Shown here one piece after another: positions 42,219 through 50,502 of a DNA stretch of 64,000 nt (within the stretch, counting starts at the first letter, position 1; the number at the start of each line of letters is the position of its first letter). This DNA is from Nocardiopsis alborubida (GTDB lineage Bacteria > Actinomycetota > Actinomycetes > Streptosporangiales > Streptosporangiaceae): positions 33,668 through 97,667 of the forward strand of contig NZ_JAAXPG010000028.1 in the NCBI RefSeq assembly GCF_012396365.1, given 5' to 3'. Position numbers and translations under genes: made by a program. The notes beneath the pieces are model-generated. The model saw only the letters and a list, made by a program, of their open reading frames with translations. It had not been told where the DNA came from and ran no database searches.

Positions 42219-42898
42219 CACTCCGCCGAGGCGAGGCTGAGCATTCCGCAGCCGAACGACTTGCCCCGGCCCACGCCCTCGACCACGGCCTTGCGCACCG
42301 CTTCCGGGTCGTTGACCACCGCGTGGCCGTCGAACCGGGTCATGTGCAGGCGCACCCTGCGTTTTCCGTTCCTGCCCGGGTCCAGGGCCGGGCCCAGACC
42401 GGTGCTCAGCACCTCGTGCAACTCCAACCCGTGGCGTTCGGCGCGGTCGCGCCACCACTGGTCGGCGTCGGCGCCGTACAGCGGCCGCGTGTAGGCGTTC
42501 ACTCCCGGGCGGGCGCGGTCGCCGAGGCGCTCGGCGTTCTTCTCCGACTTGCCGAGCCTCTTGCTCGGGGTGGCCGCCAGGCGGTAGCGCACCTCCTTCC
42601 CCTTCTCCAGCCCGTCGAGGAAGGGCGTCAGGTCGCGCTCGGCGGCCTCGCCGATTCCGCCAGCGAGCTGAGCCAGGTCGAGCCGATCGTGGCTCTGGAC
42701 GAGCAGGACTGGCCCGGTGCGGCCCTCGTCCACCCGAAAGAGCAGGCCGGTGTGCTGGCGGGGTGAGGGCATGTGCCCTTCGCCCAGGTGGGGTGAGACC
42801 AGGCTGATGAGCAACCGGTGTACTTCCCCGGCGTTGGCGAAGGCTGCGCGGGCCCGTCGCGAGGACAGGTCGGGGGTGATCTTCGTGAGCCAGGTCAA
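42215..42898 (-). CDS. cas6e: crRNA endoribonuclease Cas6e, system B
   Basis: 227 residues, TTG start in a TTGA overlap with the cas5 stop. N-terminus M-T-W-L-T-K-I-T-P-D-L and E-V-H-R-L-L-I-S-L, H-T-G-L-L-F-R-V; Gly-rich C-terminal G-V-G-R-G-K-S-F-G-C-G-M-L-S-L-A diagnostic for Cas6e. Expected to process array 3, whose repeat keeps the same stem but differs at the flanks. Confidence 0.93.
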   Translation of the reverse strand: MTWLTKITPDLSSRRARAAFANAGEVHRLLISLVSPHLGEGHMPSPRQHTGLLFRVDEGRTGPVLLVQSHDRLDLAQLAGGIGEAAERDLTPFLDGLEKGKEVRYRLAATPSKRLGKSEKNAERLGDRARPGVNAYTRPLYGADADQWWRDRAERHGLELHEVLSTGLGPALDPGRNGKRRVRLHMTRFDGHAVVNDPEAVRKAVVEGVGRGKSFGCGMLSLASAEW

Positions 42899-43653
42899 CG
42901 GTGCTCCTTGACGTAGGCCAACAGGCGTTCCTGGTACTGCCGGATGCTGTCCGAGACCAGCTTCGCGGACAGCGCGGTCCTCTCCACCCGGACCTCCCGG
43001 CTCGTGTACCGGCGGTGGGCCGAGGCGAAGGAGCGGGGGACGTCGTTGAGGACGGTCCTGCCGTCGGCGGTGGTGTCACCGGACGAGACCTGCTCGGAGA
43101 CCAGCTCAACCTCGACGGTCTCCTGCCCTTCCGGGACACGGCGGCGCGGTAGCGGCACCGCGGTGCGCAGCTCGTGTTCGGGGTCGGGGGCCTGGACCCT
43201 CAGCACCAGCAGGGGATCGGGGACGAACGAGCGCCGCCCCAGGTAGGTTTGCCAGCGGGGAGACAGCAGAGAGCGCCCGATGTCCTCGCTCCCGGGGCCG
43301 GTGACGGCCACGGTGAACACCGCGTCGGCCAGGTAGGCCCGCCGGGTGACGATGGTGGTGGCGCCCTCCGGGCGCCGCTTGCCCTCGGCGGTGGGCACCG
43401 TTCGCTCGCGGGGCAGGCCGCCGCCGACCGTGTGGAAGTCGGTCATGCGGACGCCGTGCGCGTCGACGCGCACGAGCAGCCTCAGCTCGTCGTAGCGTTC
43501 CAGGCCCTCGTCCCGGCCCACGCCCTGGGCGGCGGCGAACATGCCCACCAGACCGGACCGGCTGGGGAAGGCCAGGGTGTCGCGTTCCCCGAACGCACTG
43601 TGCTCCCCCCAGCTCTGCATCGGTCCGGCCAGGCGCAACAGCAGACCGCTCAC
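42895..43653 (-). CDS. cas5: Cas5e, system B
   Basis: 252 residues from the GTG at 43653 (GTGA overlap with the cas7 stop). L-L-L-R-L-A-G-P-M-Q-S-W-G at the N-terminus, F-P-S-R-S-G-L-V-G-M-F-A-A-A and T-Y-L-G-R-R-S-F-V-P-D are the Cas5e motifs. Normal length. An open frame upstream of 43653 lies inside cas7 and is not used. Confidence 0.93.
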   Translation of the reverse strand: MSGLLLRLAGPMQSWGEHSAFGERDTLAFPSRSGLVGMFAAAQGVGRDEGLERYDELRLLVRVDAHGVRMTDFHTVGGGLPRERTVPTAEGKRRPEGATTIVTRRAYLADAVFTVAVTGPGSEDIGRSLLSPRWQTYLGRRSFVPDPLLVLRVQAPDPEHELRTAVPLPRRRVPEGQETVEVELVSEQVSSGDTTADGRTVLNDVPRSFASAHRRYTSREVRVERTALSAKLVSDSIRQYQERLLAYVKEHR

Positions 43654-44783
43654 GACCCGTCCCCGGGGTAGGCGGCGGCCACGGCGGTTTCGACCAGCTT
43701 CGGGTAGCCCGTCAGGCGCTCGCCGAGATGCTCGACCGGTTTGTCGTCGATTCCAGCGTGGGCGGAGGACAGGACGGTGTCGGGCCACCAGAGCTGGCCG
43801 AGCTTCCCGGCGTAGTCGCTGAGCCGGGACACCGAGGCAGGAGCGAACCCCTCCGTGCCGCGTACCGCCGCCTCGAAGGCGGGCGCGTACGACATCGGCC
43901 GGTCCGACCGCACCACCACGTGGGCCAGGTCGGGCAGGGTCATCGCCGCGGTCGCGTTCTGCTTGCCCGAGGGGACGGTGCCCAGGAACGCCCGCAGGAA
44001 CTCCGACACCAGCTCACGGGCGGCCGCGGTGTCCCCGTCCAGGTTGCGCAGCAGCCCGGCCAGGTCGATGTTGGCGTAGCGGTAGAACGTGCCGGTGCTG
44101 AACTGGCCGACGTTCATGTGGCCGCTGCCTCGGTCGTTCTCCTTGGGGACGTCGTCGACCGCGGTGAAGAAGTCCACCTCCACGCTGGTGCCGTGGGTGG
44201 TGAAGGCGTGCGCGAACTGCACGGTTCCGTCCACCTCGGTGGAGGGCAGTTCGGCGAGCATCCGGCCGAACAGGTTGACGGTGGCGTTGCGCGAACGCAG
44301 CACCGCCACGATGTCGTCGGCGGGGAGAATCCCCTTGGGGGTCTTCTTGGCGGACTCCTTGGCCACGGCCTCACGGTGCTCGTGGGCGATGGCGGCCAGG
44401 GCGTCGACCGCGGAGACGGGAAGGTAGAAGAGCACGGAGGTCGCCCGTGACTCCCCCTCCTTCTCCTTCTCCAGCTTGATTCCGCCCTTGGCCGCGGACA
44501 GGACGATCTGCTGGCCGCCCTGCTCGGCCAGGGACGGGTCCCAGCCCAGGGCGGTGAGGCGACCGGCGATCTCCCCGACGATGCGCCGCGTGCGCACCGC
44601 CGGGTCGCCCAGGCGCTCCTCGACCCGGTGACGCACGGTGCGCTTCCAGCTCTGGCTGGAGACGCGGGTGCGCTCGGTGCCGCCGTAGACGACGGTCTTG
44701 GGAGAGCCCAGGTCGTCACGGTTGACGTTGGAGTAGGGGAGGGTGTGCAGGACGTGGATGTCCAGGAACGTGGGGGTGCTCAT
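43650..44783 (-). CDS. cas7: Cascade backbone Cas7e, system B
   Basis: 377 residues from the ATG at 44783. Starts T-F-L-D-I-H-V-L-H-T-L-P-Y-S-N-V-N-R-D-D, then V-V-Y-G-G-T-E-R-T-R-V-S-S-Q-S-W-K-R; N-L-F-G-R-M-L-A-E and Q-F-A-H-A-F-T-T-H in the middle. If TniQ docks on Cascade as in I-F3 CASTs, Cas7 nearest Cas6 would be the contact (inference from that subtype). Confidence 0.95.
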   Translation of the reverse strand: MSTPTFLDIHVLHTLPYSNVNRDDLGSPKTVVYGGTERTRVSSQSWKRTVRHRVEERLGDPAVRTRRIVGEIAGRLTALGWDPSLAEQGGQQIVLSAAKGGIKLEKEKEGESRATSVLFYLPVSAVDALAAIAHEHREAVAKESAKKTPKGILPADDIVAVLRSRNATVNLFGRMLAELPSTEVDGTVQFAHAFTTHGTSVEVDFFTAVDDVPKENDRGSGHMNVGQFSTGTFYRYANIDLAGLLRNLDGDTAAARELVSEFLRAFLGTVPSGKQNATAAMTLPDLAHVVVRSDRPMSYAPAFEAAVRGTEGFAPASVSRLSDYAGKLGQLWWPDTVLSSAHAGIDDKPVEHLGERLTGYPKLVETAVAAAYPGDGS

Positions 44784-45532
44784 GCTGCGTGGTCCTTGGT
44801 GTCGTCGGTGCTGGTGTGCTGGGCCCGGGCTTCTTCGCGCCTGGCCCTCTCGGTCTCGATGGTGCGGTGGTAGCCCTGCACCCACTCCTTGGCCACGGAG
44901 TCGCGGTCGGCTCCCCAGCGGGACAGGTCCAGGGTCAGGCGCCCCCAGTCGATGCGGACGTCCTTGTCGCGGGCGTGCAGGATCAAGCGGGGGAGTTGCG
45001 CGTGCACCCCGTCGGCGGACTGGCGGCACAGCAGGTGCAGGCGCTCCTCGGTGGTGTCCGCCTTGAGCTGGCCCTTGGTAACGGCCTTGCCGAGGGTGGT
45101 GCCGAGGTTGGCGTGCCTCCTCAGCGGGTCGGTGTCCCTCTGCTCCGCGCCCTCCTCACCGGGGGTTTCCCGATCGGCTGGGGAGGCGTCCTGTGGAGCC
45201 TGCTCGGGAGAGTTCTCGTCGTCCTCCGCGCTGACTCGGTCGCGGGCCTGGCGGGGCTGGGCGGCGATCATCGCGGCCACTCCGTAGAAGGCGCGCTCCA
45301 CGTCCCTCTCCGGGAACCACCATCGGGCTTTGCCGTCGGACTCGATGGAGGTGAGCAGCCGGTCCAGGTAGCGCGCGACGAACCCGTGGACCGGCAGGAC
45401 CGCCGGGTCCTCGACCCTTTTGCCGCTCGCCCTGCGCAGGACGGCCCGCACGGCGGGCTCGTCGCGCACCCGGTCTTCGAGGTCCTCCGCCATCCGGTCA
45501 GCGGCGCGAAGGACCTCCCTCGCCTTGCTCAT
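44780..45532 (-). CDS. cas11: Cascade small subunit Cas11e, system B
   Basis: 250 residues from the ATG at 45532 (ATGA overlap with cas8e). F-P-E-R-D-V-E-R-A-F-Y-G-V-A-A-M-I-A at about 75, an acidic linker (about 105-135) not seen in system A, then N-L-G-T-T-L-G-K-A-V-T and W-G-A-D-R-D-S-V-A-K-E-W-V-Q-G-Y. Position and fold pattern identify it; sequence is less conserved than other subunits. Confidence 0.88.
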   Translation of the reverse strand: MSKAREVLRAADRMAEDLEDRVRDEPAVRAVLRRASGKRVEDPAVLPVHGFVARYLDRLLTSIESDGKARWWFPERDVERAFYGVAAMIAAQPRQARDRVSAEDDENSPEQAPQDASPADRETPGEEGAEQRDTDPLRRHANLGTTLGKAVTKGQLKADTTEERLHLLCRQSADGVHAQLPRLILHARDKDVRIDWGRLTLDLSRWGADRDSVAKEWVQGYHRTIETERARREEARAQHTSTDDTKDHAA

Positions 45533-47109
45533 GTCGTCTCTTCTCGGTCGGTGCGGCGGGTGGGCCGCCGCAGGAACAGCAGTTGCCGGTGACGTTCCAC
45601 CACGGCGGCGACGCGGGGGCGGGAACAATAGGGGCCGGTCACCTCGTCATAGGCGGCCAGTGCCAGGCGGGAGAAGGCGATGCCGGGGCCTTTGGCTTCG
45701 GTGTCCATGGCGATCCTCCAGAACTCCGACTCGGCCTCGGACCAGTACCGGGACAGGCCGCGCCGCAGCCAGGGTCCGGTTCCGGTGTCGGTGCGCCCGG
45801 AACCGCCCGAAGGGCTGTTGCCCTCCTTCCAGGCGTCGGTCAGGGCGTCCTTGAGGCGCAGCCCCAGGGACTCGGCCGAACGGCGGGCGAGCCGGATCCG
45901 GGTGCGTGCCGCGACGGCCTCCTCGGAGGGAGCGTCGGAGTCCTCCAGCCAGCGCAGGACCGCCGGGGTGTTCGCGGTGAACCACTGGCGGTCACGGGTC
46001 TGGCCGTCCTGGTCGAAGCCGAAGGCGCGCAGTCGCAGTGCCCGTCGCAGTTCATCGGGGAGATGGGTGGTGATGGTGAGGTCACCGAGCAGTGCGGGAC
46101 GGAACCGGTCCTGGGAGTCCTCCGACAGCAGCGAGTCCAGGTCGCGCCAGACCGCACGCGTGGCGTCGGCGGGGCGGGCGTACCGGCGGCCCTCCTTGCT
46201 CGTCAGGTGGATGAGGTAGGGGTCGGTGGGAGGAACCGGCCGGTCCCGTCGTGCCCAGGTGACGTAGGCGTCGACGACCTTGTCGCCCCCAGGGTCGGGG
46301 ACCAGCAGGACCGCGTGTGAGGCCTGGTTCAGCAGGGTTCCGGCCAGACCGGTGGACTCCTGCGGTGCCCCCAGCGGGTCGGGCAGTGTCTCACGCTCCC
46401 AGGGCGCGGGTTCGACGTCGCCGGGCTCGTCGTCGCTGTCGCCGTCGAAGGGGATGTTGAGGACCAGGCTCTCGAAAAGGGTCCGCCCCAGCGGGTGGAA
46501 GGACACTGTCCCGCGCAGGGGGCCGGCGGTGCTGTTGGCCTCGGAGCGGCCGTCGACCGTGCGCGAGGTGCAGCGCCCGGAGGGGCCGTAGCCGAGAGTC
46601 GCGAGCAGGTGCCAGGCGGCCTCGTCAGGAGGCAGGGGCACCGGAGCCAGGTCGTGGTGGTGGCCGCCCAGCCACACCTGGTTCTGTCCGGCGGTGCGGC
46701 CCCAGGCGAGTTTGTTGACCCCGGAGGTCTTGGCGCACTGTTCGCGTAGGCGTGGATCCTGCGACCAGAGGCGCTCGGGGTGGAACAGGTCGAAGCGGCC
46801 CGGGAGGGAGGCGAAGTAGGCCTCCACCCGGCTCCGGTCGAACGTGTCCACGTCCAGGACCTTGCGGCGCGCCCGGTACCAGTCGCCGGCCTCGGCGGTG
46901 AAGTCCAGACCGGTGACACGGGCGGCCAGCAGGGTCAGCACCCGCCACAACTGGGCGGAGGCCGGGGGGATCGGCAGTTCGATGTCGGAGAACTCGTGGG
47001 CGCGGCACAGCAGTTCGCTGAGTCCGACCGAGGGCGCGGGTGTGCCGTCGGCCGCGTGCACCGGCAGCCAGGGCCGTTCGGCCAGGTCGTACGAGGCAGG
47101 GGTCACCAT
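45529..47109 (-). CDS. cas8e: Cascade large subunit Cas8e, system B
   Basis: 526 residues, complete. Y-D-L-A-E-R-P-W-L-P-V at the N-terminus, F-D-L-F-H-P-E-R-L-W-S-Q (about 107) and the G-V-N-K-L-A-W-G loop (about 130) near the PAM-reading region. In Cas8-containing CASTs this subunit is fused or shortened; here it is full-length and separate, as in ordinary I-E. 48 bases separate it from cas3, the only gap in operon B. Confidence 0.94.
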   Translation of the reverse strand: MVTPASYDLAERPWLPVHAADGTPAPSVGLSELLCRAHEFSDIELPIPPASAQLWRVLTLLAARVTGLDFTAEAGDWYRARRKVLDVDTFDRSRVEAYFASLPGRFDLFHPERLWSQDPRLREQCAKTSGVNKLAWGRTAGQNQVWLGGHHHDLAPVPLPPDEAAWHLLATLGYGPSGRCTSRTVDGRSEANSTAGPLRGTVSFHPLGRTLFESLVLNIPFDGDSDDEPGDVEPAPWERETLPDPLGAPQESTGLAGTLLNQASHAVLLVPDPGGDKVVDAYVTWARRDRPVPPTDPYLIHLTSKEGRRYARPADATRAVWRDLDSLLSEDSQDRFRPALLGDLTITTHLPDELRRALRLRAFGFDQDGQTRDRQWFTANTPAVLRWLEDSDAPSEEAVAARTRIRLARRSAESLGLRLKDALTDAWKEGNSPSGGSGRTDTGTGPWLRRGLSRYWSEAESEFWRIAMDTEAKGPGIAFSRLALAAYDEVTGPYCSRPRVAAVVERHRQLLFLRRPTRRTDREETT

Positions 47110-47157
47110 CGCTCCGTGCAGGGTTGGTCGGACAGGGGAGTCCGGGGCGGGTCGGGA

Positions 47158-49914
47158 TCAGGTGTGTTCTTCGAGACCGTTGTCGGGGTGCAGGTACAGG
47201 CGCCTGTCACCGAGGACGGCCTCACCGGTCGTGCCGTCGCCGACCGGATGGACCAGGAGCACCAGGTCGTGCAGGTGGAAGTTCTTCTCCCACTCCTTCG
47301 GGGCCCGGTTGGCCTCCGCCAGGGGCGGTTGCGTGTTCCGGTCGGCTCGCAGGGGGATGGTGCGGGAGATGACCGCGCGCAGGTCCTCCCCGGACATCCG
47401 GCCCTCGGAGTCGGCGGCGGGAAGGCGTCGGGTCAGGGCCTCGTCCAGCCACAGATCTCCGTGTGCGTCGCGGTAGCAGCACAGAACCCGCACCGAGTCC
47501 GCGCCGAAACGTGTGGCCAGGAAGTGCTCGCCGATCTCGAAGTCGGCCTTGGTGAGCGGGGCCAGGTCTCCGTAGACCTCCCGGCTGGTGGGGATGACCG
47601 TGTTGCGCCCGTGGGTGCGCAGGGCCAACTCCTCGCCCATCCGCTTGATGTCCGCGGTGACGTCCTCGATGAGGGTCGGGTCGTCGTAGAGGTCGTCCAC
47701 CAACTCCTGAATGTCCTCCGGGATTCTCACGTGCGCGCCGGCCCTGCGGGCCAGCAGCGTGTGGGTGCGCATCAGTAGGGAGGGGGTGTAGACGTACTGC
47801 CAGGAACGGGGCACATGTCCTCTGCTCTGTTCCTCCTGCGGGACCAGCACCGCCATCCGCGGCTCTGACGCCCAGGTGGGGCGTGTGACGACTCCCAGGT
47901 GCTCGTGTCGCCAGCAGCGGCCCGCGCGTTGCAGCAGCAGGCCGACGGGGGCCAGGTCGGTGACGAGCAGGTCCAGGTCGAGGTCCAGGGACTGTTCGAC
48001 CACCTGGGTGGCCACGATGACGGCCCGTGTGGGGCGGTCGCCGTTCCCGGCGCCCTCCTTGCCCAACCTCCGGGTGAGTTCTGCGGTGATGCGGGTCCTC
48101 TGGTCCTGGGGGAAGCGCGCGTGCAGCAGGAACAGCTCCGGAGGGTCCTCCAGAGTGGCGAACCACGAGGCCAGCAGGTTCCGGGTCTGCTGGGCCTCGG
48201 CGACGGTGGTGCAGATGACGGCCGCGCACCCGCTTTCGGCGACCAAGGGTGACAACAGGTCGCGCAGGGCCTGTTCCCGGTTGGGGCGCTTGTCCTTGAG
48301 TGGTATGGGGACCAGGTCGACCTTCAACGGGTCCCGCTTCGTGGTGCCGAACGGTTCGGGGTTGGCGGTGACCTCGCCGCTGCCGGGATGAACGTGCAAC
48401 CAGCCGGGGTAGGAGATCTTCTCCACGAACGGCGGCGCGGACCGCTTCACCTTGCCCTTGGAGCCGGTGACGTAGGCCTTCACCAGCGAGTTCGCCACTG
48501 AGTGGTGCAGGGTCGCGGACAACAGCACGACCGGGACCCGGTAGACGCCGAGCCAGTGCAGGAGGCGCTCCAGGAGGATCTGCATATAAGGGTCGACCGC
48601 GTGCACTTCGTCCACGACCACGACCTTTCCGGCCAGACCGAACATGCGCACGGCGTTGTGCCGGGAGGGCAGGACGGCCATGAGTGCCTGGTCGATGGTG
48701 CCGGTCGACCAGGAGGCGAGCAGGCCCCGTTTGGCCTTCATGAGCCAGCTCGTGGGTGCGAGGTCGTCGCTGCGGGTCAGCTCCTGGTCCGTGGGTGCGT
48801 ACTCGGGGTTCAGCCAGGCCATGGAGTGAAGCAGGGTCAGGGGGGATCCGACCTCGGAACGGTGCTGCGCGTACTTCTTCAACCGGCCGTACATCTGGTC
48901 CGCCGTCGCCATGGTCGGCAGGGCGAGGAAACGCCCGTCGTGGCCGGTGGCGTTACCCAGGAGGTCCGCGGCGTGCAGGGCGGCCTCGGTCTTGCCTTCG
49001 CCGGGCGGCGCGGTGACCAGCACCAGACCGCCTTCCGCGCACAGGCCGGGGAGGTGGCGGGCGAGCGAGTCCTGGAGCCCGTTGGGGGTGAACTCGGGGA
49101 AGGACTCGGCGAACGAGGCGGGGTTGGTGGTGAGGCGGCGCAGACCGGCCTCCTGTACCAGGGCGATGATCCTGGGAGCCGAGGCCTGGAAGTGCGCAAG
49201 GAGCGCCGTGCGGCCGCCGTCGGCTGGAGGGGTCCTGAGCTGGTTGAGCAGGAAGTGCTCCTGGCTGACCAGCCAGTCGGCGAGGATGACCAGTCCGCAG
49301 ATCAGGTGGGCGACCGCGGCCTTGAACCGGGCGGGAGGCTCGGGAAAGCCAGCCGCCTCGTGGACGAGCCGGGTCGAACGTTCGCGCTGTTCCTGCCAGG
49401 GGCCGTCCTGGAACCGCGGTGTCGTGTACTCGTCGAGGGGCTCTGGATAGACCCCGTGGTGGCCTCCGAGGAGTTGGGCCACCAGGTGCGCGGTGTACCC
49501 GTCCTCGTCGCTGTAGCCGAGGGAGCCGAGCGCGGTGACGAGCCACTGGTGGGTGACGAAGGAGTGGCCGGCTTTGTCCCCGGGATGAGGGTCATCGGGG
49601 TAGGCCGACAGGTCGAGGGGGGCCTGTTCCTGGAACTCGCGGACGAGCTTGCCGATGTCGTGGCAGCCGGCCCAGAAAGCGACCAGCGCGCGGGCGTGGT
49701 GTTCGTCCGTGCCCAGGCCCGCAGCAATTCGGTGCTGCAACCCGCTGGAGAGCACGATGTCCCACAGGACGAGGGCGGCCGCGGTGGCGTCGAGGGCGTG
49801 GAGGACGTAGGGATACCGGTGACCGCGGAGGTGGCGTTCTTTGGCCCAGAGGCAGAGGTCGATGTGGGTCGAGTTCTCGGCAGGATCGGGAAGGTCGGGG
49901 GGATCAGCGGTCAT
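47158..49914 (-). CDS. cas3: Cas3 nuclease-helicase, system B, apparently intact
   Basis: 918 residues. HD domain: Y-V-L-H-A-L-D (His, about 38), C-H-D-I-G-K (about 88), H-S-F-V-T-H, G-G-H-H-G-V-Y-P (about 150), L-A-D-W-L. Helicase: A-P-P-G-E-G-K-T-E-A (about 307), V-V-D-E-V-H-A-V-D (about 430), L-S-A-T-L, Q-V-V-E-Q-S-L-D and Q-R-A-G-R-C-W-R. All nuclease and ATPase residues that I can check are present. This contrasts with known type I CASTs, which lack Cas3. First gene of operon B, divergent from array 3. Confidence 0.95.
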   Translation of the reverse strand: MTADPPDLPDPAENSTHIDLCLWAKERHLRGHRYPYVLHALDATAAALVLWDIVLSSGLQHRIAAGLGTDEHHARALVAFWAGCHDIGKLVREFQEQAPLDLSAYPDDPHPGDKAGHSFVTHQWLVTALGSLGYSDEDGYTAHLVAQLLGGHHGVYPEPLDEYTTPRFQDGPWQEQRERSTRLVHEAAGFPEPPARFKAAVAHLICGLVILADWLVSQEHFLLNQLRTPPADGGRTALLAHFQASAPRIIALVQEAGLRRLTTNPASFAESFPEFTPNGLQDSLARHLPGLCAEGGLVLVTAPPGEGKTEAALHAADLLGNATGHDGRFLALPTMATADQMYGRLKKYAQHRSEVGSPLTLLHSMAWLNPEYAPTDQELTRSDDLAPTSWLMKAKRGLLASWSTGTIDQALMAVLPSRHNAVRMFGLAGKVVVVDEVHAVDPYMQILLERLLHWLGVYRVPVVLLSATLHHSVANSLVKAYVTGSKGKVKRSAPPFVEKISYPGWLHVHPGSGEVTANPEPFGTTKRDPLKVDLVPIPLKDKRPNREQALRDLLSPLVAESGCAAVICTTVAEAQQTRNLLASWFATLEDPPELFLLHARFPQDQRTRITAELTRRLGKEGAGNGDRPTRAVIVATQVVEQSLDLDLDLLVTDLAPVGLLLQRAGRCWRHEHLGVVTRPTWASEPRMAVLVPQEEQSRGHVPRSWQYVYTPSLLMRTHTLLARRAGAHVRIPEDIQELVDDLYDDPTLIEDVTADIKRMGEELALRTHGRNTVIPTSREVYGDLAPLTKADFEIGEHFLATRFGADSVRVLCCYRDAHGDLWLDEALTRRLPAADSEGRMSGEDLRAVISRTIPLRADRNTQPPLAEANRAPKEWEKNFHLHDLVLLVHPVGDGTTGEAVLGDRRLYLHPDNGLEEHT

Positions 49915-50077
49915 CCTGGTGTGCTCCAGCGGTCATGAGAGCATGGTGTGACGTGAAGTTAGCGCCGGGGCAGGACTTTTCGCGGGGTTTTTGAGGGGAT
50001 GGCCGAGATCGGCCATTTCTGAACTGGCCAGTAGGTCTCGCGGAGATAACGCCCCGCGTTGTTGCAGGTCATTAAGC
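49915..50077 (+). promoter_or_regulatory. Leader of array 3 and promoter region of cas operon B
   Basis: 163 bases between the divergent cas3 start and the first repeat, with AT-rich patches (TTTTCGCGGGGTTTTTGAGG, GCAGGTCATTAAGC). A GGCCGAGATCGGCC palindrome lies at about 50001-50014. No similarity to the 57-base leader of arrays 1 and 2, so system B has its own leader. Confidence 0.65.
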
Positions 50078-50350
50078 GTGAGCCCCGCGCACGCGGGGAT
50101 GGACCGCGGTACGGGGACTTCAGGCGGCGGGCTGTGGAGTGAGCCCCGCGCACGCGGGGATGGACCGAACAGCAGCGCAAACTCACAGCCGAACTCAACG
50201 TGAGCCCCGCGCACGCGGGGATGGACCGGACTTCCCCGTCAGCTGGGAAAACACGCCCCAGTGAGCCCCGCGCACGCGGGGATGGACCGAACGCCCCGCC
50301 CCTCCCAGATGGGAGAGGCGGGTGAGCCCCGCGCACGCGGGGATGGACCG
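50078..50350 (+). CRISPR. CRISPR array 3, type I-E, 5 repeats / 4 spacers, beside tnsA
   Basis: 29-base repeats at 50078, 50139, 50200, 50261 and 50322, with four 32-base spacers. The repeat begins GTGAGCCCCGCGCACGCGG and ends GGATGGACCG; it differs from the array 1/2 repeat at both outer ends but shares the hairpin. All five copies are identical, even the leader-distal one. Spacer 4 (50290-50321) is nearly palindromic. The array reads toward tnsA, which starts 60-150 bases further on. Confidence 0.97.
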
Positions 50351-50502
50351 CCCACGCCGGAACGGCGACGGATGTCCAGCGTCAGTGGACTTGATCCGTC
50401 GGCAGGCAGTTGATCTGCTGCGTCAGTCGTTTTGCTCCCCAGGCCGGGCTTGCGCCAGTAGGGTTGCTCCACACTGACAGTGAGCGTTTGAAAGCGGTAT
50501 GG

